A DNA stretch of 64,000 nt from Endomychus coccineus (taxonomy: Eukaryota; Arthropoda; Insecta; Coleoptera; Endomychidae), in assembly GCA_958510875.1 (NCBI GenBank), contig OY294067.1:258851736-258915735 (forward strand), in the 5' to 3' direction. Position 1 is the stretch's first letter; each line of letters begins with the position of its first letter. This document shows positions 1 through 11,400 of this stretch, piece after piece. The notes under the pieces were generated by a model. That model was given only the letters and a program-made list of their open reading frames with translations, did no database searches and was not told where the DNA came from. The position numbers were made by a program, and so were the translations under genes.

Positions 1-475
1 TTACGATGACAACTTTCACAGGAATATCCATTTGAACGTTCGACTTGTTTTTGTAATTTGACATGTTGCCAGGAGCATAACATGTATTCTTCATAAGTAA
101 TTAACTAAAAAACGTCAATAAGCTGTACGAACGATACAAAACCTGGTAATAACCAACATAAGCAATCATCTAGGAAGCCATTTTGCAACGAACTTTATTG
201 AGTCATAAAACTCTCATACACGCTTCTTCACAGGTAGAACACGTTCCAATCCAAGCATACGAGGACACCGTAGGAACAGGTGCAACATATAATTTTCTTC
301 AAAGAAAAGGTAAAACTCTGTTCAATTCTATTATTTATCGCCTGTCACAATTAATTCTGGCTACGTGCCTTTAAGACTGAACGATACTATCGTATGCTAC
401 GTCTTTCTCAAAACCTCTTGTTGATGACACCACACTGACTTTTGTACTCAGCGTTCAGACCTTGTACTATAGAGG
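1..475 (+). repeat. Dispersed repeat family R1, copy A
   Basis: This stretch aligns by eye, with many substitutions and small gaps, to 38410-38850 in the same orientation. Shared blocks in the same order include CCAGGAGCA, TTTGCAACG/ATTGCAACG followed by CTTTATT, CAGGTGCAACATATA, and CTGACTTTTGTACT followed by CTTGTACTAT. No terminal repeats, target duplication or convincing protein were seen, so it is left unclassified. A 63-codon open frame at 183-374 is not conserved in the other copy. The left end may lie outside the window. Confidence 0.6.
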
Positions 476-480
476 GTATT

Positions 481-1710
481 GGGTTAGCCAACTATGAAGC
501 GTTTAACATAAATTCTTCGGAAACAAGGGCTAAAATAATCCTAGAGCAAAGCAGGCTGAAACTGCTTAACTCCAATCGGTTGATACAAAGGACACATCCA
601 TTTAAACCACCATCTAAGAAAATTTGGCTTAGTGAAATACACCTAACGGGAACTTTGTATCGACAATTATAACTTATAGACAATGCAGATCAAACGAAAA
701 GAAATTCGCTTTACAACAACCGTAGTGTTTTCACAGAACTTTAACGGATACTTATAGACTTTAGTGAATGTTCCTCAACAAAACTACTTAAAATGTCGGA
801 AGCGTCTTCAATAAAACATCTCATGATTAAATAAAAGCGTCGTTTAGAAAAGGAGTGAATTGAAGTTGTGAGAGCATCTTTGCAATTACATAATAAGAAA
901 GGCAAACTGTAGTGAACTTATCTATTTCTGGAAATATGCAGACTGTATTCTCGAGTATGAGAAGGGATCCTCTCGAGTTCGTAATACGATGCGCCACTTA
1001 TACCAAAACGTGCTTAAGAAGAAATTTTGAGGAACGAGAACAGCTTTTGTGAAGTTCTTACTGTGGAATAAAATTAAACTTGGATGTTGTACGTAACTAT
1101 ATACTGTTTGCGAATAATTTAAATATACCGGCCCTTTTAATGTGGTCCTATCAATTTGCGTATCAAGTAATGGTTCTTGAAGTCGTCGCACTCGAATATG
1201 CAGACTACATTCATGGGTTATACCAGCGAGAACTAATTTCTCCAGTTACTCATTTTAGAAGATACATTTTGAGAATACGAGTATAATGATACAGTTTGTA
1301 AAACTGGTACATATCATATTAATAAATACGAATGATGATTGGATGTGAGAATAGTAGATCCCGAAATTGGTAGCGAGTTCACAAACATATACTTGTGAAT
1401 ACAGACTTATATACCTATTACATTCCTCAAGTTGTCCTCCACCTTTCCATATTCTGTGGTCAATCCTGGAATGGATACCCTTGTATTCCAATTGAACACG
1501 TGATTTCCCTCAATTTTATAAGAAAATAGGTTCTGCTCATTTCTGTGGGTCAAATGTATGATTTTAGAAACAGAAAATATCTTGGAAATGATTTAGAAGC
1601 CGCTAATGGAAGACTTTGAGATATACTCTATGTTACATTGAAATTTCATTCAAATAGTCTACATAATGTATTTTACTACTGACACCTACTGCCAGGTTGA
1701 CTTTCGAAGT
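481..1710. other. No recognised gene or repeat
   Basis: Only short open frames (under 90 codons) without recognisable motifs occur here. The last 30 bases hold CTGACACCTACTG, a 13-bp word that recurs in the same orientation near 3525, on the far side of the two DNA transposons. Confidence 0.4.
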
Positions 1711-1718
1711 GTTCACAC

Positions 1719-2527
1719 CACGGTCGTATATACAGGTCTCGAAACTCGAGGCTATTTCCTATGTGAGAAGTAAGTCCGCTAAGCGTCGCTGTTGCGTAGA
1801 ACCAAAAGGGTGGTGCATGAGTCGAGGGATATTCTCTGGCACGTATACGACCGTGTTTGAACGATATGGCGCCTAATCCTGAAATCCTGACAACATACTT
1901 CGATCCATGCGCCAGGTGGTGACTGAGCGAAGGACTACGAATTTGGCGATATGTAAGAGACTCATGTCAAACATAGAGTTTCCTATGTGAGAAGTGGAAC
2001 CGCTAAGCGTCGACTGTCGCGTAGTACCAAAAGACGTCACGTGAGAGTATTCTCTGACAACTGTCATTCTTAAGTTGTAAACACAAGGAATACCTGCGTT
2101 TTTAGAAACAAATTACGAAACTGTGCATTGTGCCGAAATGCAAAACGTGGTACAAAAGTGTAAAGTAAAAAACTTCTGTTTTTAAAGCCGAAAGATGCGG
2201 AAATGCGAAAAAAGTGGATGCTTGCGATTCCGGATAGAAATCGTTTTAACGAAGTCTTTTATTTGTGCGAGCATGTATAACGGAAAAGGGGAAGTTATTT
2301 TTAAGGTGAGTAATACATTTTGACAAGAGTAACAGTTCTATTCCTCTCTCAAATCAGAATAGTAAATATTGCGTTACAAGAAAAATTATTTTACTTAATA
2401 ATGTGATTGTTGCCATACTTCGAGATCCAAGCGCTAGCTAGTGGCTGAGCGAGGGACTACGAGTTTGGCGACGCGTAAGAGACCCATGTAAAACATACGA
2501 GTCGACAGACCTGTATGTACGACCGTG
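1719..2527 (+). mobile_element. P-element-superfamily DNA transposon, internally deleted and rearranged (809 bp)
   Basis: The left end CACGGTCGTATATACAGG and the inverse of the right end (CACGGTCGTACATACAGG) are terminal inverted repeats that begin with CA. They are flanked by a perfect 8-bp target duplication, GTTCACAC, at 1711-1718 and 2528-2535. CA...TG ends with 8-bp duplications are the P-superfamily signature, and a THAP zinc-finger remnant lies inside. The interior is rearranged: a block at about 1756-1850 recurs at 1979-2060, and a block at about 1892-1975 recurs at 2414-2500, all in direct order. A sequence matching a right TIR end also occurs near 1843-1855, so the first 137 bp could itself be a small MITE-like copy. 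No catalytic transposase domain remains. Confidence 0.8.
2121..2305 (+). pseudogene. THAP-type C2CH zinc-finger remnant
   Basis: Reading from 2121 gives LCIVPKCKTWYKSVK, then a stop. In a shifted frame it continues as FLKPKDAEMRKKWMLAIP, then an acidic and aromatic stretch ending YLCEHV. This matches the THAP layout: paired Cys near the N-terminus, a Phe-Lys-Pro block, an invariant Trp in RKKW, then C-x-H. THAP domains bind DNA, and P-type transposases carry one at the N-terminus to recognise subterminal sites. At least one frameshift and a stop break it. About 30 bases later the sequence AAG/GTGAGT at about 2305 looks like a splice donor, so this may have been exon 1 of a spliced transposase gene. 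It sits inside the P-type TIRs. A host THAP gene is less likely because the element ends enclose it. Confidence 0.7.
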
Positions 2528-2542
2528 GTTCACACTATTGTA

Positions 2543-3507
2543 CCGGGATGTCAAAAATTATCCTGGTCAAGGGTGGTTGTGGAATCTAAAACGTGTGTCT
2601 TACTTTACGTTTGAAATAATTATGTCATAATTGATTTGAAGTTTCTAAAAGTGCGAAATTTCGCAATTTTATACGAATATTGTCACACTCAGAAGTCTTT
2701 AGCGCTCTGGACTCCGGGATTTTCACGTGGCCTATCGAAATAAGAAGGTTCGAATTATCTAAAAACATAATTGCATGAACGCCAGACGTCCTATGTAATT
2801 AGCTACGAACGAAATCATTTTGACATATGCCTCGAGGAGCTCGCTGCGCGTAAGTTGGAGTTTATACATTTTACCTCGGTCTTGTTAATTTGGGGCCGTT
2901 TCTTGCCCCGTGTGACCGGCGTCAGTTGTAATAAAGGGTTTTTACTATGGGCCGCTAGCTTTTACCAGCTTTGTGTATATTTTAGTCGCGAGAAAATTCC
3001 CTATGGTACGTAGCACGCTAGACGCGCGTAGCTGAGATCTGAGAATAGCTCAAACTGTTTTAGTCAAATTTTCCTATTTAATGGACAATTATCGAAAAAA
3101 GGAGGGCATTCGGGCACGGTCCGATACTAAATCTAACGACATGGAGCGAAAACGGCACGCGAAAAGTCGTCGTAAAGTCGTATTAGGTACAACCAGTTTG
3201 CACTTTTCTAACTCGCGTGCTATGGGCTTCTCACGTGAACGTCATTCGATTTACGGAAAATTAACTATTTCAAAAAGATTTTGACCCGGATTGTGGCTAT
3301 CACGACCTCTGAAAAGGTTCAAAGTTCACATAATTATTTCATAATTTGTAGTTCATTATTGTTTTACAACTGAAATAAATAGGTATGAAATTTGTAGGTT
3401 ATTGATGACGTCAGTGTGACAGTGACATAATTATTCCAAACGTAAAGTAAGACACACGTTTTAGATTCCACAGCCACCCTTGACCAAGATAATTTTTGAT
3501 ATCCCGG
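2543..3507. mobile_element. 965-bp TIR element with TA target duplication (Tc1/mariner- or pogo-like, non-autonomous)
   Basis: The inverted arms of about 100 bp (2543-2640 and 3410-3507) match almost base for base. They start CCGGGATRTCAAAAATTAT and are flanked by TA at 2541-2542 and 3508-3509. The element begins 15 bp right of the P-type element. The interior holds 67- and 80-codon open frames (2771-3013 and the Lys/Arg-rich 3081-3284) that resemble no transposase I know. Only the TA site suggests the superfamily. Confidence 0.75.
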
Positions 3508-3509
3508 TA

Positions 3510-3684
3510 TAACCTTGTTTTATGCTGACACCTACTGTCACACGAACAATCAAAATTTGCCATAGAGTAAACGTATAAAATGGACTGTGAATATTTTTTT
3601 TGGTTTATTACAATACTTCTCTTACACTATATACTACACGCAATAACATACGCCTCTTTGGGATAGTGGCCTGAAACACAACAA
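3510..3684. other. Short unassigned spacer
   Basis: Nothing recognised apart from the CTGACACCTACTG word near 3525 that also occurs near 1680. Confidence 0.4.
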
Positions 3685-4907
3685 AGAGGGATCACGACAA
3701 GACTAATCAAGGTTCAGAGACAACAACGCCCACGGCAGCAATAGAGACACTACTGGGATTACCTCCACTTCAATCAGTTATACAAGAAGAAGCGAAGCTT
3801 GGTGCCTCAATGATGCAAAATAAACTGGAGATTGTTCACATTGGGCTAGGACACATGCACATCGTGAGAATCATAACCAGGGACGAGTTAGGTATGAGAA
3901 CAGTTCACGTTCCAAAGCAATACTCTTTTAACAACACATTCAGGGTGTCAATACCAGAAAGGACTGAATGAGAACATACAAACCTGGGCGATATTCGACA
4001 GGGAGAGATCTGGTATACAGACGGATCTAAGACTGAAAAAGGTGCAGGTGCTTCAGCTATTTATTGGGTAAACACACATTTGTCTTCCAAGCAGATATGC
4101 AATCCTTCAATGCGTGGAGGATAACAATCGGAGAGCCATCGAAGATGAGCAGATCCAAATATTTGCAGGCAGTCAGGCTGCGCTCAAGGCAGTGAGAAGT
4201 CAGGGAGTGATATCCCGTCTGGTATGGACATGCAAAGAATATTTTGAGCTTCTCGCTGATCGAATCCACGTTAAGCTGATCTGGGTGCCGGGACATCAGG
4301 GACCGACAGACCACGGGAGTACCAAAACGTATAGCACACTGTAGAAGAGTGGACAAAGGAAAATCACAACGAAAACTGGAAAAAAAATCCCAGGAAACGA
4401 ACATGAGAAGAAATACATCAAAGCCCGTATAACAAAAGAACGACAGACCTATAAGCACTGAAGAGGGAGAAAATAAAAGTCATATCAGGGCTCATGACTG
4501 ACCATGCGCCAGTAAAAGGGCCCTAAACACGACATGCAGACTTTGCGGTAAGGATACAGAAACAGTGACACACAAACTGTGTGAATGCGAGGCACAGGAT
4601 CGCAAAAGACAGTCCATTTTTGGGAAGCCTAGCGGCTGACCAGAATTATGCGGCTCCCACCCAGTAATGGACTTGTACAAACTCGTACAAGGTACAAAAA
4701 TACTTGAGTGTATTCCGTAGAGAAACAAAACAAAGGCGAGATGCAATGGCCCAGCAGGCCTAATTGTCACCGGAGGCAATATTCAGACAAGCCTACAGAG
4801 GGGGTGAAGTCTTCAGTGAGTATGAGTATGCCTGGAAAGGTGACTCTCACAGTAGACCAAAGAGTCATAACCTCCCCATAAAGGGTTTTTTACCTCCGCA
4901 AAAAAAA
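3685..4907 (+). mobile_element. LINE A copy 1, 5'-truncated non-LTR retrotransposon (R1/LOA-like with RNase H)
   Basis: It is collinear with the copy at 53150-54421: end of the reverse transcriptase region, RNase H, a C-terminal zinc motif and a 3' UTR ending ATAAAGGGTTTTTTACCTCC, then GC and eight A. The two copies end at the same place in the tail. The body is interrupted by stops and frameshifts. The placement in an R1/LOA-type clade rests on the RNase H domain and the C-terminal CCHC motif, both read by eye. Confidence 0.8.
3995..4660 (+). pseudogene. RNase H domain and C-terminal zinc motif of LINE A (dead)
   Basis: The RNase H domain begins around 4010 with IWYTDGSKTEKGAGA (first catalytic Asp in TDGSK). 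After a frameshift it continues at 4114-4344, with QIFAGSQAALKAVRSQG where the family usually has the second Asp in TDSQAA (here Gly), then LIWVPGHQGPTDH near the end. At 4519-4650 a frame reads TCRLCGKDTETVTHKLCECE, a C-x2-C-x7-H-x4-C knuckle typical of the C-terminus of these LINE polyproteins. RNase H would remove RNA from the RNA:DNA hybrid during target-primed reverse transcription. The missing Asp and multiple shifts make this copy inactive. Confidence 0.75.
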
Positions 4908-4909
4908 CT

Positions 4910-5900
4910 GTACACAATGTAGAGTCAGGGAAGTAAAAATATTGAAATGCATGTCGTTGCGTTTTTCGAAATAACTGGCAATCAAATTAACAGCAATCAA
5001 AGATGGTATAGTAAGGTATCACTTCTCTGACTAAATGAGACATTAAATACTATCAGATTGATTTCAAAGCAGGTTGCATTCTAACTTCACTTCAACTGCT
5101 TCCAACTTCCAAATGTCATGCTAGTGGAAACATGCAAATTGTCGTATTGGAGTTTTACCATTCTCTGCTTGCAGAATAATCAACAGGGTGCAATGCAATC
5201 TATTGCAGATTGTTGTTTACTTATTATATTAAATAAAACAAACTATTATTAATCTTAAATGTAAGTCTCAAACAGTACTAGTGTTTACCAGATCTTGAGA
5301 AAAAAATAACTGTATGACTATTTAAAATAAGAACTACAAGACATTGGATATCCAGCTTCCTCGTGAGATACGAAGCTGGAACTGAAGGGCATTGTTATAC
5401 GAAGTCATCCACATTGTAACATGTAGAAGATTCATTTATACTCCTTATTTGACAAAACAAGTAGCTCCTGCTTTTCATTGTGATTTTCACTAAGATACTC
5501 TACGAAGCTGCAACTGGAGGGCAGTGTTTCGTGCAGTCAATTGCATTGTAACATGTATAAAATTCTTCTCTAATAGTCATTGCGATCTTAAATAAAATAA
5601 TTCCTTGGAAACAAAATTGTGAAGCAGTATTCAGTTTCTTACATATCATTTAAAGGATATAAATGATACAATGATCATTTGAAGCTGAGATATAATCATA
5701 AGGTGAATGATACAGCAACTTGCTTTGCAGAATTATGCTTTTGATGACCACCTAAGGCAACATCAGATTTTGATTTTTGCGATATTACAAAAACTATCAT
5801 TATTTATAAAATTATAACTACAAAACCCTCAGCAGTAATTGGAATAAAGTTATAACGTCGCACAATTCTTATTTATTAGCATTTCTCAAAGGAACCCCTA
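4910..5900. other. Unassigned AT-rich region
   Basis: No gene recognised. It contains the imperfect tandem duplication described separately. Confidence 0.4.
5368..5575. repeat. Imperfect tandem duplication, period about 126 bp
   Basis: Two blocks share the ordered words GATAC, ACGAAGCTG, AACTG(A/G)AGGGCA, GTCA, and CATTGTAACATGTA followed by A-rich sequence. They start at about 5368 and 5494. No coding content was seen. Confidence 0.55.
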
Positions 5901-5904
5901 AAAA

Positions 5905-6462
5905 TCAGTAGTGTATCTAGCAAATTAGCAAGAAATATTTACCTGTTAAGAAATCTTTCTTCTATTGTTCCAAAGAATATCCTAATCACAGAGTACCATT
6001 CATTGATACACTCTCATATAAGTTATGGGTTATTAAATTGGGGTCATGCACCACTTGCAAATGAAATATTTAAAATGCAACGTAAAACTATCCGAATACT
6101 GGATTATTCAAATTACAAAGATTAGTCTTAGTAGCTTCAGGAAACTCAAAATTTTAACAGTTCCGTCTGCCTATATTTTAGTCTGTCTATTACATACGAG
6201 ACTTAATATGGATAAGTTTACCACAAGAGAATCTGTTCACTCACATAACACCAGAAATAAAGATGACTTACGAGTAGATTATCGAGGATTGCACAGAACC
6301 AAAACAGGTTCCAGTTACTGTGGACCAAAAATATTTAATAAACTTCCTGTTGAAGTAAGACAATTGCCCATGAAACAATTTAAAACAGTTTTAAAAAATT
6401 ATTTTATTGAAAATTGTTTTTACTCGGTACCTGATATTTTAAATAATGGATTTAATATGTGA
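5905..6462 (+). pseudogene. C-terminal reverse-transcriptase fragment of LINE B
   Basis: In one frame up to about 6120 it reads KLARNIYLLRNLSSIV, then EYHSLIHSHISYGLLNWG and a KMQRKTIRIL stretch. This is the conserved thumb and post-RT region of many insect LINEs, where an I-H-S-H-I-S-Y-G motif is typical. A frameshift at about 6115-6130 moves the frame to LSSFRKLKILTVPSAYI and on to VHSHNTRNKDDLRVDY, CGPKIFNKLPVEVRQLP and a C-terminus near SVPDILNN with a stop at 6460-6462. The order of motifs is complete for this tail. No endonuclease or catalytic YxDD remains, so the copy is dead. Confidence 0.8.
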
Positions 6463-6715
6463 TATATTAGTTTATGTTTCTTTTAACTTGTTAAGTGTTT
6501 TTTTTTTAATCTATGTTCAAGCAATTTTGTATTTAATAATTGCGTAATTTTGCAGTGTGGATTTTTATTCTTACACTCTTAAAGCTCAGATATTCTATTC
6601 TTATGCAATTAAAATATATAAATCATAATGTAATAAATTAGATTTTGATGTGTTCTATGCAATATAATGCTTCTTGAATAAATACTACTACTACTACTAC
6701 TATTATTGTTATTGT
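5905..6715 (+). mobile_element. LINE B, 3' end of a non-LTR retrotransposon (CR1/Jockey-group-like)
   Basis: It has a C-terminal reverse-transcriptase fragment, about 220 bp of 3' UTR and a terminal ACT/ATT trinucleotide tail (6687-6715). Microsatellite-like tails are common for CR1/Jockey-type LINEs. The 5' part is missing, as expected for a 5'-truncated insertion. The clade is not resolved by eye. Confidence 0.75.
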
Positions 6716-6719
6716 ATCT

Positions 6720-7218
6720 AAAACATCTTAACCTTCATTTATTCTGACCGTTAACCTATTAAGGTACACCACAGAGGGAACACAGAAGATATACTGCAGC
6801 TTTATACTTCGATGACGTCAATTGAATCTCAAATTGAGAATTTCTCACATTTTTGCAGGTTAAATTATGTGTGATATTTATTTATAACCGCAAAAACACG
6901 GTTGTCCTTATGGTTCAACAAAATACCATGATTTAATTAGAAAAAATGTCAGAAATAACACTCGAGGCGGAGCTATCTCGTCAAAAAACAAACGGCTCCT
7001 TCTACGTCACTTTAGATCTGCAAATTTTCAAATCCATGTGACGGATAGGAACGGCACAATCGTTTTCACACTGGGTTATTCATCTACACACGATGCACGC
7101 AAAGACATCGACGTCATGTCAAAAATAGTCTAGATCGATTCACAAATGCCTAAAACGGACATTCGTTGAAGATCCGGAAAAAAATTTTTGCCCTCAACTT
7201 CGCTGATACTGTACTACG
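6720..7218. other. No recognised feature
   Basis: About 500 bp between LINE B and the mariner. No open frame of note and no repeat structure seen. Confidence 0.4.
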
Positions 7219-7220
7219 TA

Positions 7221-8457
7221 CGAGGGCTAAATGAAAAGTCCTAGAAAATGAAACAAGAAATGATTTTGTGGTTAAAACTTATTTTATTTCTCAACATAAT
7301 CTCTTTGTAGCCCGATACACTCCATCCAACGTTTTTATAATTTTTCGATCCCTTCCAGTTAATACGATTTTGGCAATCCTTCGTAATAGGCGTTTGTTTC
7401 AGCGATGACCTCATCGTTGGGGCCAAATCTCTTACCGCCGAGCCACTTTTTCAAGTTTGGAGATGTATAAGAATCGCAGGGGGCCAAATCTGGAGAATAT
7501 GGTGGATGACGAGCCTGTTCGTCATTCATACAATTTCGCCATTGCAACTGCGGATCTGTGCCGGTGGGTTGTCCTGGTGATAGAGCACTTTTTTTTGCCA
7601 AATGCGGCTGCGTTCATTTCAAATCGGAGCCGAATCGATCCAACAGCTCTGCATAATATACGCCGGCGATCGTTGTACCCTTTTCAAGTAATCCACATGG
7701 ACGATACCGTGTGTATCCCAAAAAAACTGTCACCATGACTTTGTTGGCCGATGAACCCACTTTGGCCTTTTTCGCCTTCGATTCGCCAGGACAAGTCCAT
7801 TATTCCGACTATTCTTTGGTGTCTGGTGTGTTGTGATGTATCCATGTTCCGTCCACGGTTACCAAACGGCACAAAAAGGCCTTCTTGTCGCGCTTGAACA
7901 TCGCCGAACACTCTTTTGAAATTGTCACACTGTCGTGCTTGTTGTTAACAGAGGGAAGATGCGTTACCCATCTGGCAGCTGACTTCCTCATATTCAAAAA
8001 TGTATGTCATATGTTCGATCGTAGCCGATAGGTTGAGATGCTCATAGCCTCAGCAATCTCGTGCACTTTAACTCGCCGATCCTCCAATATTATACCGTGG
8101 ATTTTGTCGACGATTTCTGGCGTTTTTTGCTACTATCACAACAAAAATCACTGAACTACTTGGGAATCGTTCCAATCGATGGTGAAGAGTCCCCATAATA
8201 TTTAACGAGCGATGCTTCGGTTTGCTTAGTGTTTTTTCCACACAAGAAATTATGTTTAATCAAGACGCGAATTTCTCCATGTTTACATAAGCAGGGTTGC
8301 TTGCTTTCGATGAGTGTGAAAACAGAACTGAGTGACATATCAGTCTAAATATGTTCAATGCGTTCTAGTTAAAGATGGTACATCACAAATGTCACAAGGT
8401 ATTTGCGATTGTGGCACCATCTGTCTTATTCTTCACGGACTTCGCACATTGTCCTCG
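7221..8457 (-). mobile_element. mariner transposon, defective (1237 bp)
   Basis: The ends are short inverted repeats: CGAGGGCTAAATGAAAAGTC on the left and, inverted, CGAGGACAATGTGCGAAGTC on the right. They are flanked by TA at 7219-7220 and 8458-8459. The length and the transposase remnant on the minus strand fit a classical mariner (DD34D) element. Confidence 0.9.
7265..8340 (-). pseudogene. mariner transposase pseudogene
   Basis: Read on the minus strand in several frames. An N-terminal part with a helix-turn-helix-like start is followed by LVTVDGTWIHHNTPDTKE (about 7810-7860), where the family has a TxDE(T/S)W motif with the first catalytic Asp. A YHQDNPPAQ block near 7580 holds the second Asp, PPYSPDLAPCDSYTSPNLKK near 7440-7500 the third, and then LGGKRFGPNDEVIAET. 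The C-terminus YYEGLPKSY, EGIEKL, KRWMECIGLQRDYVEK ends close to the left TIR. Several frameshifts and in-frame stops, and the DE-to-DG change, show it is inactive. Cut-and-paste transposition at TA is the known role of the family. Confidence 0.85.
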
Positions 8458-8459
8458 TA

Positions 8460-11400
8460 TAATGAGGGAAATAAAAATTGTTCGAAATTCTGATTTTAAG
8501 TTCCTCTAGGTAATTGTTAGATAGTCGATAACAACTGAACCTTCATCATTCAACAGAAAATGATTTACAGTATTGGCAATTGATGAATTTAATGAGTGAA
8601 TGAGGTGTTTCCTGTTCAGCAATACGGTAATACGAAGATAAAAGTTTCTCAGCAAACAATATCACTTTCCTCGCCTTCTGAGAAAGACAAATCTACGAAC
8701 GAAACATTTCAGAACCTAGTTTAAAGACACTAAGGACTGATTTGCTGAAATATTTCAAACCTATTCTCAAGCTTGTTTGTCCCTATTAATCAATAATCAA
8801 TTTTGAAAGATGAAATAAATAATTGACACGTTCAATTAGAGTTTCCGTTGTGTGCTTGAATGATAAAAATGTGTCATTTATCAATCATCCAGTACGTTTT
8901 GATGAATTTTCAAACCTCAGTTTCCCCAATGGAACAGGAAATTCCTCAATCTATTGAGAATTCCTTCAGTCATTGTTTGTTCCAAACCAAAGACATCCTT
9001 TGAAAGATCCATAAAACTCAATTGTAAATATCCCTGTATTATATTAGGTATCGTAATTATTAAAGTGAACCGAAATGAGCTTAATCCGTTTATAATAGGT
9101 ATTTTGAAACACAGTGATACTGGACTTTCGAGTTGTAAATACAGAGTAAGATTTCGCAGAAAGGTTGCCTACCGATAAACGATTAAGCGGAATTTTCCAA
9201 TAAGACATATGAATGAACTTCTACCTCTAAATATTATACTGAATGACAAACAACCCCATGAAGAGTGTAGTAGGGATAACTGTTTAGTTTAGAATTTCTA
9301 TTAGGCTGTAATTTTTAGTATATTTTCAACTATTGAATTAGTCACTTGCTTCTATATTTCACCATTACTATTACTAAATACAAGCAAATATAAACAAGTC
9401 GTGTTTTATTACAAGTGTTGGGAAGAATATTCAATCATTTCAAGGTGCGATCAATGCTGTCGCATCTAAACATTTTGCATCCAATCACTTTAAGGTGCGA
9501 TCAACTGCTGTCGCATCTCAACAGTCATTTTCAATCTCAATTGGTTGCTTAGAAGAATCGCTATGACCGATATCGGATCTAAGGAATCGAACCATCAATG
9601 AAATTGAAAGAATTTCTATGAATTGCTCTATCCATTTTATTTTGAAGCACTCGTGTCGTTGAAAAGCAAATGTTGGATAATGTGTCTGATCAGAATTATT
9701 GGCATGATTGATATTTCAATCAGGTATACAATACTTGAACGAAGAAATTTCTTCTGTAGATTGGGAAGGAGAGAATTAGGATTAAGTTGAAAAGTTGAAC
9801 ATTCTTATTTTGGATTAGTGAAGAAATTATCTCACCACAGCAACCACAGCAACTATTATTGTTGAGAAATATCTCTATTTCTAATCAAGCATTAATCATA
9901 AGCCTTCCTCTCATTAGTACTTGTTTTGAAACATAACAAAGTATTAACAATATAGTCGCACTGTTATGCAAATAAAATCTAATAATATGTGATGTCGAAA
10001 GTCATATATTACTTCTTAGAAACGGTCGTTACATTGTAGATAAGTACTTAATCAAATTCTAACTAGTCGTTCTATAAATCGTAACGCCAATAAATTAACA
10101 TAAGATTGTAAAAATTCGTAATTGTCGAGATATGTTCGTTAATCGTTCACTATTCATTCAACATTGTGACAAAATGATAATCCCATTATAATAATATTCG
10201 TTTTGATGTGATAAATTACAATGGCGATGAGTGATAATTACATTAATGTTAGAAATCAAGTTTCCAATTAAATGGATGCTCTAGCATTTGCCATGCCACA
10301 TCCTCAAAATGCAATTAATAATCTTTATATCTCAATAATTAAGTTCAAGCCACTGCCGACTCTATACTCATTTATATTTTCTTCAGGAAGTGAATGTGAA
10401 GTAGTGTGTAGATGAGGGTGTAAGATAAAAATAGGAAATATGCTTCAGGTACCACAGAAGTGAAAGTATCAACTCGAATATTTGATAGCCTATATAGACG
10501 AGGAAATAAAGCATTCCACTTTCCATCACTAGCGCAGTTGGATGGATTGAGATGCGGTTTTCTGCATTCGATTCGGTAATTTAGAAATTTTGTGCCGCGC
10601 TTGTTTTTTGCACAAAAAATTTATTGCGTTCCTATAGCCAAAAAATACATTTTTCTGAGTGCCCTTCTTGAGGTGAATACAAAATACGAGGGTCCTGACG
10701 CCCTGAATATCGAAGAATTTTATTGTAAATTATTTTTTAATGATTGTGTAACGTGTAAATTCCACTTAACTTAGCTATGCTAGACCGTATATTCTCCGAA
10801 TCATGGATATTCAGTGTCAGATTCTGTAGTTACCGCTTCTATTTCGAGCTTGTTCTGTGAGACATCAAAACCGGAAAAGACCGAGAAAATTGCCTACTGG
10901 TTGTCAAATCGTCCAAGTGGAAGGTCGTGTTTCTGGGTTATTTCAACAGGGAGGTGATACCAAACTTAGGTTTGGAACCAAATTCTGGGAATATCCTTCC
11001 GTTGAAAGCAGAGGCATCAATTACCAATTTGGACTGGATTAATTGGAAATATTTGTGTAATAGATGCACCTTAGGGGATTAAAACTTAGTTTCAACGTGA
11101 CTGGTTTTGAACGGAAATAAAGTTTATTCATTGAAAGGAAAAACCCTATCGTGATAGAGGTAAATATCTTTGTAATTTCATTGATTTCTCCACTAACTTC
11201 AAGAATTAATTTGCCTTCCCAGGTGATATCTGACAGGACATAGGTTAGTCCTAATTTATTCAACAATCGTTATGTATTATGTTCATGTCTGTCTTCTGAG
11301 GACAATAGAGCAATAGAGGTTTGAACATTTCGTGATTTCAGGGTTTTTCGTTTATGTTGTGGGAAATTCAACAAGTGTACAACTTCTGAGGTTGGCTCGA

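Noticed and set aside
4057..4458. 133-codon minus-strand gene
   Set aside because: It is antisense to the RNase H region of LINE A and has no motif of its own.
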